Shown one piece after another: positions 19,138 through 28,044 of a stretch of DNA of 64,000 nucleotides; within the stretch, counting starts at the first letter, position 1; each line of letters begins with the position of its first letter. The position numbers and the translations under genes were made by a program. The notes below the pieces were generated by a model. It was not told where the DNA came from. It saw only the letters and a program-made list of their open reading frames with translations, and did not search any database. Source of the DNA: Arthrobacter sp. OV608. GTDB lineage: Bacteria > Actinomycetota > Actinomycetes > Actinomycetales > Micrococcaceae. The stretch lies in contig FOEZ01000020.1 of NCBI GenBank assembly GCA_900110595.1, positions 1-64,000 on the forward strand. The letters run 5' to 3'.

Positions 19138-19539
19138 TCAGCCCTGCAATGCGCCTTGGAGTGCCAGCGCGACGGGTTCCGGAAGGGGTCGGGAACGGGC
19201 CTGAGCTGCGTCGACGTTGACGTAAACGAGTTCGACGTTCGCAACCTCCGTTCCACCACGAGCAATCGATACCTCGATCGCGAAGCTGGAAGTCCCGACG
19301 GTTCGGCACTTGACATCAACGTTTAAAAGGTCGTCGAAGTAGGCGGGGGATTTGAAAGAAAGAACTGCACTGACAACCGAGGGATCCGTCCCTTCAGCGA
19401 CCAGCTTCGGGTAGGGCCAACCAATGCTGCGGAAGAACTCCGTCATCGCTACGTCGGCGACCTCGAGATAGCGGCTGTTGAAGAGAAACCCCTGAGAGTC
19501 CACCTCGTGGTTCCTCACACGATGCTGGTACAGGGGCAT
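19138..19539 (-). CDS. Hot-dog fold acyl-CoA thioesterase (4HBT family)
   Basis: A 133-residue single hot-dog domain with the 4-hydroxybenzoyl-CoA thioesterase pattern near the N-terminus: VRNHEVDSQGFLFNSRYLEVADVA. The Asp at residue 14 is the catalytic residue of this family. It should release CoA from an acyl-CoA intermediate. The ATG overlaps the nitrilase stop by one base (ATGA), so translation is coupled to that gene. The pairing of an amidase with a thioesterase suggests a pathway with both an amide and a CoA ester. The acyl substrate cannot be read from the sequence. Confidence 0.8.
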   Translation of the reverse strand: MPLYQHRVRNHEVDSQGFLFNSRYLEVADVAMTEFFRSIGWPYPKLVAEGTDPSVVSAVLSFKSPAYFDDLLNVDVKCRTVGTSSFAIEVSIARGGTEVANVELVYVNVDAAQARSRPLPEPVALALQGALQG

Positions 19540-20444
19540 CAGGCTCCCATTTCTGCCTGGAGCTTGGCGTACAGATCCAGCCTACGAAGTGCCAGGCCGG
19601 GTGCTTCGGGTTTCGCCCGTGAGGCAACCAACAGGTCATGGTCCAAGTCGGCGACCAGCAGTTCTTCGTCGGCTGACGCTGTGGTGGCCAGGATCCCGTC
19701 GTTGACTCCCACCGTCTTGTCCACGGGCCCGGCGATAAGGGCCCTGCCCACAGCGAACATCGGGGAATCGGTCGGAATGCCGCTTGTACCGAACAGCGGA
19801 GACATCACGACGTACAGTTGGTTCTCAATAGCACGCGCCTGACACCCGGTACGTACACGGTGGACGCCCCGCCGGTTCCAAGTGAGCGAAGGGCAAAGAA
19901 TCATGTCGACGCCTTTGTGCACAAGATAGCGTGAGAGCTCAGGGAACTGGATGTCCGCGCAGATCAGGAGGCCGACAGTAAACGGCCCAATCTTTGTCAC
20001 TAGGAGTTCATCGCCACCGCGGGCGCCGAGAGCATGCTCCTGAGGTGTGAGGTGTATTTTGTCCTGGGATTCGAACCGACCGTCCGGGTGCGCGATGTAA
20101 GCGGTATTGCGCAGCGAACCGTCTTCGGCGACCCGGTTGTGACTTCCACCAGCAATCACGATGTTGTAATCCCGGGCCATTCTGCCCGTCCCCTCAACGA
20201 CGTCGTTTGTGAACTCCGGTAAGAACTTCCAATAGTCCGATGTGATTGTGGCAGTAGTGACTTCATGATCGGTGACAGCTCCGAGAAGCCCCGTACTTGC
20301 GAGCTCGGGGAAAAGCACGAGTTCGGCCTGTTGCTCCGCCGCGCGCTTTACTAGTCGCTCTACATGATCCAGATATTGGCGGAGGGTCCTCTCCGGCCGA
20401 AGCTCGAACTGAACGGTGGCTACCTTTAGTGACGCTTTGGTCAT
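19539..20444 (-). CDS. Carbon-nitrogen hydrolase (nitrilase superfamily)
   Basis: A 301-residue member of the nitrilase/amidase superfamily. All three catalytic residues are visible: Glu47 in LVLFPELAS, Lys129 in QDKIHLTP and Cys162 in LLICADIQFPE. Such enzymes cleave amides, nitriles or N-carbamoyl compounds to acid plus ammonia; aliphatic amidase, omega-amidase or N-carbamoylputrescine amidase are all possible. The ATG at 20444 is preferred to an upstream in-frame ATG because AGGAGA lies 7 bases before it and the protein then begins directly at the conserved LKVATVQFE. It is followed with overlap by the thioesterase and then the cupin on the same strand. Confidence 0.87.
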   Translation of the reverse strand: MTKASLKVATVQFELRPERTLRQYLDHVERLVKRAAEQQAELVLFPELASTGLLGAVTDHEVTTATITSDYWKFLPEFTNDVVEGTGRMARDYNIVIAGGSHNRVAEDGSLRNTAYIAHPDGRFESQDKIHLTPQEHALGARGGDELLVTKIGPFTVGLLICADIQFPELSRYLVHKGVDMILCPSLTWNRRGVHRVRTGCQARAIENQLYVVMSPLFGTSGIPTDSPMFAVGRALIAGPVDKTVGVNDGILATTASADEELLVADLDHDLLVASRAKPEAPGLALRRLDLYAKLQAEMGA

Positions 20445-20669
20445 AGGAATCTCCTGTCTGAGAAGTCGGCCGTCTCTGATCGGCGATTCTTCCATTTATG
20501 TTCTTCCCGCGGTCGCGGACGAGCTGGTCGGCAGGTCGTAGAAGGAACTTTCAGGTGGTACATGGCGTTATATGGCTATCCATGTGCCGGACCGACCCAT
20601 GCAATAGACGCTAATGGAGCGTCGAAGGGCTGAACACTAGAAGGATTCCGACAGGGTAGCCAATGATTT

Positions 20670-20694
20670 GGTCCTCAGGCCAAAGGCCAGGACC
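20670..20694 (-). terminator. Candidate hairpin terminator after the DAO-type oxidase gene
   Basis: The arms at 20670-20681 and 20685-20694 pair with a 2-base bulge and a 3-base AAA loop, about 50 bases beyond the minus-strand stop at 20742. No strong T run follows, so termination may be partial and read on into the nitrilase unit. Confidence 0.35.
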
Positions 20695-20741
20695 ACTGGC
20701 CAGCCGCTAAGGCTTTTGACATGGCATCGAGTACTGGAAAG

Positions 20742-21980
20742 CTACTCTCCCAAGGCTCTCAGGGCCGACCGGTTCATCTTCAAGGCACCAGCAAAGACGC
20801 TGGCCTCCCCGGCGATGACCTCCGCCATTACCTGGCCGCAGATGGGCCCGCTTGCGATGCCCCAGGCGTGACCGACATTGATGTAGGCGCCGTCAGCGCG
20901 ATCGACGATGGGCAGGTGGTCACTTGTTTCGCATCCGAGGCCTGCCCAAAGACCGGTAACGCCGTAGTCAGCCAGGGTTGAGTATCTGTCCAGGGTTGTG
21001 GAAACCATAGCGTTTGTAGCGTTAATGCTTATGTGGGGATTGAGGGAACCCCGTCCGTCAAAACTGTTGCCAATGAATATTGACCCTCCACGGTTTTGGG
21101 CGATCGAGTCGTCATAGTCAACGAAAGAGGACCCAGACGCCCCGCCAGGGCCCTCTCCAGCGATGGAGCTGTTTGGGCGAGGAAAAACCGCGGGGTCATA
21201 AGTTGGAAGGTCAGTAAGCGCCCCGCATCCGTAAACTCCCCTGGGTCCATGCATTATGGCGTTCAAGCGCGTGTCTACGGGCTGAGTCAGCATCTGACCT
21301 ACTCTGGCGGTGCCGATGGGAACATCGATTCCCTCGGCCCGGAGGTTGGTTGACCAAGCGCCCGTTGCCCACACCACGCCTGATGCATGAATCTCGCCCC
21401 GGACAGTGCGTACCCCTGTTACGGTTTCGCCATTTCGCAGGGTCGAAAGAACAGAGGTGTTTTCAAAAGTCCGGATCCCGGCCCGGACACAGGCGCTGGC
21501 CAGAGCGTTGACGAACTGCACACCATCTATTTGGGCATCATCGGCGCAAAAGACGGCTCCGAGAGCACCCTCCGGAAGGATGGAGCAATGCTTCTGAGCC
21601 TCCTCCCGACTGATCAGGGTTGCATTCAGGCCAGCTGCCCGACGGTTGGCAGCATAGTCTTCAAGAACCCGGCCCTGTGCTTCACTTTCGAAGAAAAAAA
21701 GGCCGCCTGCATTGCGGTAATCAAACACGTCGCCAAGTTCGCTTAGGTAGTCCTGGTACTTTTCCTTGCCGGCTTTGGCGAGTGACAGTTCGTCCCCTGT
21801 GCGCCTCGTCTGCAGCCAAAGGGAGCCCGGGTTTCGTCCGGAAGCACCGTAGGTAGGAAAACGCTGCTCCACGACGACGACGTCGAATCCCCGCTTGCGC
21901 AGCTCCCAGGCGGTGCAAAGCCCCACAATTCCTGCTCCTATGACGACGATGTCACCTGTCGCCAGTGTGTCAGAGCTCAT
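20742..21980 (-). CDS. FAD-dependent amine/amino-acid oxidase-like protein (DAO family)
   Basis: A 412-residue flavoprotein of the D-amino-acid oxidase/glycine oxidase/sarcosine oxidase superfamily. The FAD-binding motif IVVIGAGIVGLCTAWELRKRG and VVVEQ lie at the N-terminus, followed by YGASGRNPGSLW. The C-terminal flavin-contacting segment GLWAGLGCETSDHLPIVDRADGAYINVGHAWGI is intact. It likely oxidises a C-N bond of an amine or amino acid. The ATG at 21980 is chosen because the upstream frame lacks family similarity and GAGGAAGAAGG precedes it. It diverges from the pucR-type gene, which probably controls it. A clear paralogue lies at 26738-27964. Confidence 0.85.
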   Translation of the reverse strand: MSSDTLATGDIVVIGAGIVGLCTAWELRKRGFDVVVVEQRFPTYGASGRNPGSLWLQTRRTGDELSLAKAGKEKYQDYLSELGDVFDYRNAGGLFFFESEAQGRVLEDYAANRRAAGLNATLISREEAQKHCSILPEGALGAVFCADDAQIDGVQFVNALASACVRAGIRTFENTSVLSTLRNGETVTGVRTVRGEIHASGVVWATGAWSTNLRAEGIDVPIGTARVGQMLTQPVDTRLNAIMHGPRGVYGCGALTDLPTYDPAVFPRPNSSIAGEGPGGASGSSFVDYDDSIAQNRGGSIFIGNSFDGRGSLNPHISINATNAMVSTTLDRYSTLADYGVTGLWAGLGCETSDHLPIVDRADGAYINVGHAWGIASGPICGQVMAEVIAGEASVFAGALKMNRSALRALGE

Positions 21981-22335
21981 GGCAAGATACCTTCTTCCTC
22001 GGGGCTTCCTGTGGCCCTCTTCGCTAGTCTTCCAGATAGACGAATCCGATAGCAGGGCGAGAAGTCCTTGACGCTTGATTCTCCAGAGGTCAAGCCCATG
22101 CAACTCGACCTACAGCCGGATAAAGCAAGCAGGCCATTTGCCAGCAGTATGGCGTTCGAGTCTCTACCTGCGACGTTAGGAGCCCACCAGCACCGGTGTA
22201 ATTGTTTCTTGTCCAACGCTCCGCTAAGAGCGTTAGAATTCTCACAGGGGGACGGCTATATTTGTGGTCTAGTCTGGGCGAAAGCGGTCGGCGAGGCCAG
22301 CCGCCCGTCCCGGTCTCTTCCCGAAAGAGTTCCCC
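21981..22335. other. Divergent promoter region of the DAO and PucR genes
   Basis: No gene is seen in these 355 bases. Two short inverted repeats could bind the PucR regulator: GCTTGA and TCAAGC around 2074-2097 within the 22 kb block (about 22074-22096), and AACGCT/AGCGTT at 22215-22220 and 22229-22234 with an 8-base spacer. Confidence 0.4.
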
Positions 22336-24003
22336 ATGATAGATGATCCGACCTCCATACCACTTGGAGCTGTTCTCGCCGACTTGGGTCCTGCTGTGAA
22401 GCTTGTCGCGGGGGACGCTTCCCAGCAGTCCAGACAAGTTCACGGCGCTGTTGTCTTGTTGAAGCCGGAAGACTTGCCAGCGGACACGGATGTGGTTGTC
22501 ATATGCCCAGGTGCCGAATGCTTTAATGACCTTGCTGCGGCCACCCATCACGGGCCTGGACGAGTAATCTTTGTTACGGCGTCCGAGTCATCTCTTTCTG
22601 AAGGGATCGAAGCCGTCGGGGAGCAGCACGTTGTCATCGCCGTTGATCCAGCCCTGAACGTTGCCCACGTCGTCATGTCATTTTCCCGATCAATGCAGAT
22701 GCCGGAGGAGTCCGTTTCCCGTAGGTTGGCTTCTTTGCAGAGGGCCCTGAGTCAGGCGATGACGGAAACTGAACCGATTCCGGCGCTTCTCTCCCGCTTG
22801 GCACACGTATGTAATGCCACCGCAGTCCTGATCGACAGATTCGGTAAGACTGTTCATGCGACCGGTCCCACACCTATGTCGCTTCTGTTCGAAGAGATCG
22901 GCCGTACCGCGGCCGACTCCCAGAAGGTGGACGTGGACGGATGGCGGGGGGTGGCAGCCAAAATTTCGGCTGCTAATGAGGCTGACTCGCATTTCGGTTG
23001 GCTCGTCATCACCGCCAGGCGGGCGAATTTTCCGGATAGCCATTCAACCTCCGCAGCTCACGTGGCGGCAACCCTGGTGGAGGCCAGCCAGCGAATGGCC
23101 GTGGCAGCCCGACAGCAAGAACGAGCCATACGCACCGCAGTGCTTGAGGAAGCGCTGGCATTGCGCCGAGAGCCTCAGAATTCCGAACTGGCTGCCCGGA
23201 TCACGGCTTTCGGTCTGTCTTTTGCGGATGAGTTGCGGACCATTGTTTTTCGGCCAATTCGTCCTGCAGTTGCATCGCGATCGCTGCCAGCGACTGAGGA
23301 TCTGTCGGAAATTTTGGGCAAAGCGCTGGAGTCGCAGTCCATCCCATACCTCATGACCGCCAAGGACAAGACAATAACGATAGCGGCGCAGTGCAGTGTT
23401 CAGGCCTTCCGGCGTGCGATCGTGGCGGAAGGCTCTAAACTCCCGGACGCGCTCATTGGAGTCGGTCGCAGTGTGCACGCTTTAGGAGACATTCTGGACT
23501 CTTACCAGGATGCGCAGCTGGCGGTTCGGACCCTTCGCCGCAATGCGCGGGGTCCCAAAGTTATGGCCTACGAAGACTTCAACTACGCAACGAGGCTTTT
23601 CGCTGACGTGGGCTTCGACAAGATGATCAAATGGGCTCAGGAGTTCCTGAAGCCCCTGGACGGACGGGAACTGCTAGTTGAGGGGCTCCAGACCTACTTT
23701 GAACATGCTCAAAACATCAATGCCGCGGCCGACTATCTGGACATACACCACAACTCTTTGCGCTACCGGATAGCCAAAGCTGAAGAAATCCTGGGCATCA
23801 ATTTGAGGGAACCTGGTGCCGTTTCTTCCGTCTTCTTGGCACTGACAGCCCTTGAGCTTGGACGGATTCAGCAGCCGAGGCCCAAATCGTCGGGCGACAC
23901 TGGCCGAAGCCGTAGGCCATCAGACGTCGAAGCAAGCGAAGTCCTGCCCTACTCGAGGCCGTCCGCCGAAAGAGCCGGCGTCGTTCGTGCACCCGGCAGG
24001 TGA
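22336..24003 (+). CDS. PucR-family transcriptional regulator
   Basis: A 555-residue regulator. The N-terminal part resembles the PucR ligand-sensing region, the middle contains a GGDEF-like alpha/beta domain (around ALIGVGRSVHALGDILDSYQDAQLAV), and residues 444-500 form the PucR/CdaR C-terminal helix-turn-helix with NAAADYLDIHHNSLRYRIAKAEEILG. Family members sense catabolic substrates such as purines, amino acids or sugar acids and mostly activate nearby operons. It is divergent from the DAO oxidase, so it is the likely controller of the nitrogen-catabolic genes on either side. The last 50 or so residues are a low-complexity, Arg/Pro-rich tail beyond the usual family end. Confidence 0.87.
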   Translation: MIDDPTSIPLGAVLADLGPAVKLVAGDASQQSRQVHGAVVLLKPEDLPADTDVVVICPGAECFNDLAAATHHGPGRVIFVTASESSLSEGIEAVGEQHVVIAVDPALNVAHVVMSFSRSMQMPEESVSRRLASLQRALSQAMTETEPIPALLSRLAHVCNATAVLIDRFGKTVHATGPTPMSLLFEEIGRTAADSQKVDVDGWRGVAAKISAANEADSHFGWLVITARRANFPDSHSTSAAHVAATLVEASQRMAVAARQQERAIRTAVLEEALALRREPQNSELAARITAFGLSFADELRTIVFRPIRPAVASRSLPATEDLSEILGKALESQSIPYLMTAKDKTITIAAQCSVQAFRRAIVAEGSKLPDALIGVGRSVHALGDILDSYQDAQLAVRTLRRNARGPKVMAYEDFNYATRLFADVGFDKMIKWAQEFLKPLDGRELLVEGLQTYFEHAQNINAAADYLDIHHNSLRYRIAKAEEILGINLREPGAVSSVFLALTALELGRIQQPRPKSSGDTGRSRRPSDVEASEVLPYSRPSAERAGVVRAPGR

Positions 24004-24571
24004 CGCACTTCATGTGAGCGGGAGAAACACGTGAGCGGCTGGCGTTGTAAATGCCGTGTGAAATTCGTGGACACGCCCTCCTGGCGGCTCTTTCGGAATC
24101 AGAGAGGATTTTCATCCGCCCCAACAGTTGCCCCACGGCGGAGGTCGGGTGGACGTGCCCTGCGTGCCATCCTGTTGGCTACGGAAATAGTCTCGAGGCC
24201 CAAGAACCTGTCCGGACTCCGTTCCGCGGCGTCAGGCCGAGTGGTTTGGGGAAATGGCGCCTATTGCGAAGATAAAATCGTGCGTGTGGGTCGAAAAGTA
24301 TCCGTTGCACCGGCGGCGGAATTGGGCGGCCAAGGTGTTATGGCGGCTTCCATTCCTCTGTCGACGGCTTCCGCCGAAGCTCCATGGCACACGGACGGAC
24401 GTTGTTCCGAGCATGCATGGAGTCCGTAGGCGTAGATCCGTTCCGGCTGGAGGCTTGCAAAATAGCGGGACAACGGATGTCCCGAAACGTAGCTTCTCCG
24501 GATTGAGACAACAGTCTGAAATGCCGACAGAGAGCCCCAGAATCACGGCTGTTCTGTGAAGCGCGAAGGGA
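24004..24571. other. Convergent intergenic region, no gene recognised
   Basis: These 568 bases lie between the converging pucR-type and adenylate kinase genes. Open frames occur on both strands but overlap each other, lack ribosome sites and resemble nothing known. No clear terminator hairpin was found. Confidence 0.45.
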
Positions 24572-25207
24572 TTAGAGCTGCAGCGCCCATTCCAAACTGT
24601 TGTCGGCAGAAACAGTGGTAAATCGTGATGACGATCCCAGTGCGAGATCGAGGGCGGTCGAAACTCTGGTGCAAACGTCCGAGATGCTGCCGACCCCATC
24701 TACCCTCGTCAGGATGCCGCGCTCACCATATCGGGACGTAACAGGGGTTGTTTGTTCGAAGTATAGCGCCATCCTGTTCCGTATGACTTCCGCTGTGTCG
24801 TCTGAACGGTTTTCGCGTTCGGCCCGCAGGAGCAGGCGCTGGACCAGCTCTTCCATTTGAGCCGTGAGCTGCAATACGAGGTCAAGTTCATAGCCTCTAT
24901 TTGCAAGCACCTCATCGAGAAAATGCACTTGGCTTACGGTGCGCGGGTATCCATCCAACAGGAATCCGTTGTGGGCGTCGTCCTGCCGCAAACGCTCACG
25001 GATCATCTCGTTCGTGACCGAATCCGGTACGAACTGCCCTGAATCCAGGTACGATTCAACAATCTGGCCCAACCGAGTTTGATTCTTGACGTTTTCGCGA
25101 AAGATGTCGCCGGTGGAAATGCTGACGATCCCGTACTTCTTTGCAATATATGTGGCCTGCGTACCTTTGCCAGCTCCGGGTGGACCTATGAGAAGCATTC
25201 TGATCAC
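24572..25207 (-). CDS. adk: Adenylate kinase, extra copy in a catabolic operon
   Basis: A 211-residue adenylate kinase catalysing ATP + AMP to 2 ADP. The P-loop GPPGAGKGT is at residues 8-16. The AMP-binding STGDIFREN and GFLLDGYPRTVSQ follow, and the short lid form is seen in RSDDTAEVIRNRM. It has the short lid of actinobacterial enzymes and a slightly extended C-terminus. Its ATG overlaps the stop of the NodB-fold hydrolase, making it the last gene of a seven-gene minus-strand unit. Housekeeping adk normally sits with secY, so this is probably a second copy. A plausible role is recycling of the AMP made by the acyl-CoA ligase in the same unit. Confidence 0.88.
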   Translation of the reverse strand: MIRMLLIGPPGAGKGTQATYIAKKYGIVSISTGDIFRENVKNQTRLGQIVESYLDSGQFVPDSVTNEMIRERLRQDDAHNGFLLDGYPRTVSQVHFLDEVLANRGYELDLVLQLTAQMEELVQRLLLRAERENRSDDTAEVIRNRMALYFEQTTPVTSRYGERGILTRVDGVGSISDVCTRVSTALDLALGSSSRFTTVSADNSLEWALQL

Positions 25208-26136
25208 GGAAGCCTCCTATCAAGGGGATCGAGGTCATTGCGGGTGGGTCCGGAAACTGTCGGGGAGGACGCCTGCGCGGTCGCAGTGTCGTCCTGCCAG
25301 CAGTTGAAGAGCTCGGAGAGGGTGGGAAACCACACATCTGCAAATGAAGTGACGTGATCGAGGAACTTTTCCAACATGACAAGGTTGTGTGCTCGTCCAA
25401 TGGTCTGCGGGTGCAATGTCCACGTCATCGCGCCACCGGCACAGCGCTCATAGGCGAAATTGAAACTGTCAATCCAACGAGCCAAAACAGTCTCGTTGCT
25501 CTGCATGAGCGCGTTTCCCTTGAAAGACTCAAGTTCGGGGAAATCGTCAAGGAACCAGGACACGGGGAACTCAAGCACGCTGCTCTCCGGGCCGAAGGTG
25601 TTTCCCTCTTCCTCACTGACACCGACCACCATTCGCGGCCGGTAGGGCTCGAAGTCTCGGCCCATTAGGGAAGAATCCCAGTCAAACTCGAATTTCGCAA
25701 GGAGATCGAGGGTGTTGTCGGTAACATCCAGTGCCGGTGAGCGGTATCCCCGCGGACGTTTACCCAGGAGCTTTTCGTGCTGGGCTATTTGCAGTTCCAG
25801 CAGCCGTTCTTCCTCGGCTCGATCGAGTGCAGGAACATATTCGTGGTAGACGCCGTGAGCGCCGATTTCATGGCCGGACTCGACAATTGCATCCACTGAG
25901 CTACGGAAAGTTTGCATCGTGTGTGTAGGCACACACCATGTCGTAGTGATTCCGTAACGCCGAAAGACATCGAGAAGTCGAGGGGCACCGACCAGGGCAC
26001 CAAATTCTCCTCTGGACATCAAAGACTGAGACGTTGAGCGAAAAGTGCCTAGCCATACGCTCTGGGCGTCAAAATCGGGGCTTAGAGAAACGGCAAGGCG
26101 TTTGCCCTCTGGTAGATGAAGTGACACTACGAGCAA
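25204..26136 (-). CDS. NodB-fold polysaccharide deacetylase-like amidohydrolase
   Basis: A 310-residue protein of the polysaccharide deacetylase superfamily. The metal-binding and catalytic Asp residues lie in SLSPDFDAQ (Asp21 and Asp23) and the His pair in GAHGVYHEY (His94, His98). No signal peptide is seen, so it should be cytoplasmic. The architecture is that of the PuuE allantoinase, HpPgdA and cyclic imidase group rather than secreted chitin deacetylases. In this context a ring-opening hydrolysis of a cyclic amide or imide is more likely than sugar deacetylation; that is an inference. The start is TTG at 26136 or GTG at 26127, both behind GAAAG. It overlaps adk. Confidence 0.8.
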   Translation of the reverse strand: MLVVSLHLPEGKRLAVSLSPDFDAQSVWLGTFRSTSQSLMSRGEFGALVGAPRLLDVFRRYGITTTWCVPTHTMQTFRSSVDAIVESGHEIGAHGVYHEYVPALDRAEEERLLELQIAQHEKLLGKRPRGYRSPALDVTDNTLDLLAKFEFDWDSSLMGRDFEPYRPRMVVGVSEEEGNTFGPESSVLEFPVSWFLDDFPELESFKGNALMQSNETVLARWIDSFNFAYERCAGGAMTWTLHPQTIGRAHNLVMLEKFLDHVTSFADVWFPTLSELFNCWQDDTATAQASSPTVSGPTRNDLDPLDRRLP

Positions 26137-26194
26137 CTTTCTTTTTCAGGCAACGGAAACCGCCTTGACGAATTTTGAGGGTGGTGTACTGAGC

Positions 26195-26692
26195 CTAGGC
26201 GGGGCGACGGGAAAGGAGGACAATCCAGTCGCCTTCCTGGCAGATCACACCGTCCTGGTTAAGAATTTGAACGCGGGTAGTTACGATTCCGCGGTCCGGC
26301 TTGCTGGCAGACGGCTTAATGCCGATCACTTCTTCACGAACACTGATAGTGTCGCCAATACGGATCGGGGCACAGAGGTTCCAGTTGTTTATCCCCAGAA
26401 AGGCGATTGCTGAGCCGTTCTTCCATCCCAGGGCCATTTCCAGCCCAAAGGCGATTGAAAGTGCGCCGGGGCCATGAAAGAGCCTGGTGCCAAATTCTGT
26501 CGTCTTGGCATACTCCTCGTTGGTGTGCAGCGGGTGCATGTCTCCTGACCATGTGGCGAAGGTTACGACGTCGAACTCTGTGACGGTTCGTCCTGCCGAG
26601 GTCCACTGCTGTCCGAGATCCAGCTCTTCCAGATAGCGTACGGCTGACTCATTGGTCGTGCCGAGAAGGTGAGTAGTCAATTTTTGTTTCAC
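26195..26692 (-). CDS. MaoC-like acyl-CoA hydratase/dehydratase (copy 1)
   Basis: A 165-residue hot-dog hydratase of the MaoC family. The catalytic Asp-x4-His pair is Asp51 and His56 in WSGDMHPLHTNEEYA, followed by FGTRLFHGPGALSIAFGLEM. Enzymes of this type hydrate enoyl-CoA, including mesaconyl- or itaconyl-type CoA esters. It lies between the second DAO oxidase and the NodB-fold hydrolase in the same operon. A closely similar gene at 33221 on the plus strand is an obvious duplicate, with only conservative differences through most of the core. The copies may act on related substrates or form a heteromer. Confidence 0.84.
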   Translation of the reverse strand: MKQKLTTHLLGTTNESAVRYLEELDLGQQWTSAGRTVTEFDVVTFATWSGDMHPLHTNEEYAKTTEFGTRLFHGPGALSIAFGLEMALGWKNGSAIAFLGINNWNLCAPIRIGDTISVREEVIGIKPSASKPDRGIVTTRVQILNQDGVICQEGDWIVLLSRRPA

Positions 26693-26737
26693 TTCCGTAA
26701 AGTCTCTGGTGCACTTGTGGCGGGTTGGGTGCTGGGG

Positions 26738-27964
26738 CTAATAGCGAATGACGCCGTCTACCTTGGCGGTCAGGGACGGCCGATAGAGGGAAAGTTCCTC
26801 AAGGGAGTGGCTGAGGCGGTCGCCTGAGATCAGTTCGGCTACCAGCTTTCCCGTGATCGGGCCGGCCAAGTTGCCGTAGACGTGCCCGGTGGCCAGAATC
26901 AGGCCGGGTAGTTCTTCCACCTCGTCAACGATCGGGAGGGAGTCAGCTGTGGCGGGGACGAGGCCAGCCCAGGCGCGTTCAATACCGAGAGACCTGTAAT
27001 TAGGGAAAGTTGTAAGCAACGAATCGATGGCCAGCTTCAGGCCGGCGGCAGGCAACCTGTCATCGAGTTGGTCGGGATAGTCCATCGGGCAGCCGATAAA
27101 TAGGTTCCCGTCCTCCGTCTTGGCCACACATTCCATGTGCTCGAGACCCGTTGACTGGTCCTCGGATGCGGAGGTGAAGTACTCGTCCCTGTAACTGGGG
27201 AGGTTCCGGATGTGGGCGTATTGCTTTGCAGCAAGCGGTCCGTTGAGGATTTTATCGAGCTTTTCCTCTACAGGAGCCAATAGGACAGCACCTAGCCTAT
27301 GTGGCTTGATGGGTACGGTTACGCCCTCCGATTCGAGCATCGTAGACCAGACACCACCGGCCCAAACGACCTTGTCCGCTGAAACGCTTCCGCCCACCGT
27401 TCGTACTCCGACTACTTTCGAGCCGTTCTTTAGGAGTCCGAGGACCGGTGTGTTCTCATGAATTCGAACGCCAAGCCTTCGGCATTCCTGCGCCAAGGCG
27501 CGGACAAACTTCGGCGTACGAATCTGGCCATCTTCCGGGCTGAACGTCGCCCCAATAACATCAGGCGGCAATATCGGGGCGGCTTCGTGAGCGGCCTGAT
27601 CGTCCAGAAGTTCGGCTTTGAATCCGTCGGCGATCCGGGCTTCAACGAATTCCTTGTAGACCCGACGCTGATCATCCGTGTAGAAGAATGTCATGGCGCC
27701 GTTGCTTCTATATTCGAAAGATGGCCCGAGGATGTCTGCAAAGTCGTCGTACAGGGCTCTACCCGCACGGGTCAGTTCGACGGCGTAGTCTCCGTGACGG
27801 TTCTGCATATGAAGGAATCCGAGATTTCGCCCGGAAGCCCCGTAACCAAGTTCCCGCTGTTCGAGAAGCACGACTTCATGCCCTTTTGAAGCAAGAAAAT
27901 AGGCGGTTGATACACCCACTATTCCACCGCCTACAACGACCACACCGGTCTTGTCGAGGTTCAT
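26738..27964 (-). CDS. FAD-dependent amine/amino-acid oxidase-like protein (DAO family, copy 2)
   Basis: A 408-residue flavoprotein with the N-terminal FAD motif VVVVGGGIVGVSTAYFLASKG and GYGASGRNLGFLHMQNRHG, and the C-terminal AWAGLVPATADSLPIVDEVEELPGLILATGHVYGN. It resembles the DAO protein at 20742-21980 over its full length, including the unusual ASGRN and WA.G.WST blocks, so the two are paralogues. It likely oxidises an amine, with oxygen or another acceptor. The ATG at 27964 is preferred over upstream frames because the conserved FAD motif starts within 10 residues of it. It sits in the middle of the ligase-adk operon. Confidence 0.84.
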   Translation of the reverse strand: MNLDKTGVVVVGGGIVGVSTAYFLASKGHEVVLLEQRELGYGASGRNLGFLHMQNRHGDYAVELTRAGRALYDDFADILGPSFEYRSNGAMTFFYTDDQRRVYKEFVEARIADGFKAELLDDQAAHEAAPILPPDVIGATFSPEDGQIRTPKFVRALAQECRRLGVRIHENTPVLGLLKNGSKVVGVRTVGGSVSADKVVWAGGVWSTMLESEGVTVPIKPHRLGAVLLAPVEEKLDKILNGPLAAKQYAHIRNLPSYRDEYFTSASEDQSTGLEHMECVAKTEDGNLFIGCPMDYPDQLDDRLPAAGLKLAIDSLLTTFPNYRSLGIERAWAGLVPATADSLPIVDEVEELPGLILATGHVYGNLAGPITGKLVAELISGDRLSHSLEELSLYRPSLTAKVDGVIRY

Positions 27965-28044
27965 TTCGTCATGTCCTAACTTCGTCTTGATGCACCACTT
28001 ATGAGGGTGCCGAATCATGAATTGGCGGCGTATGGAGCTGGCTG

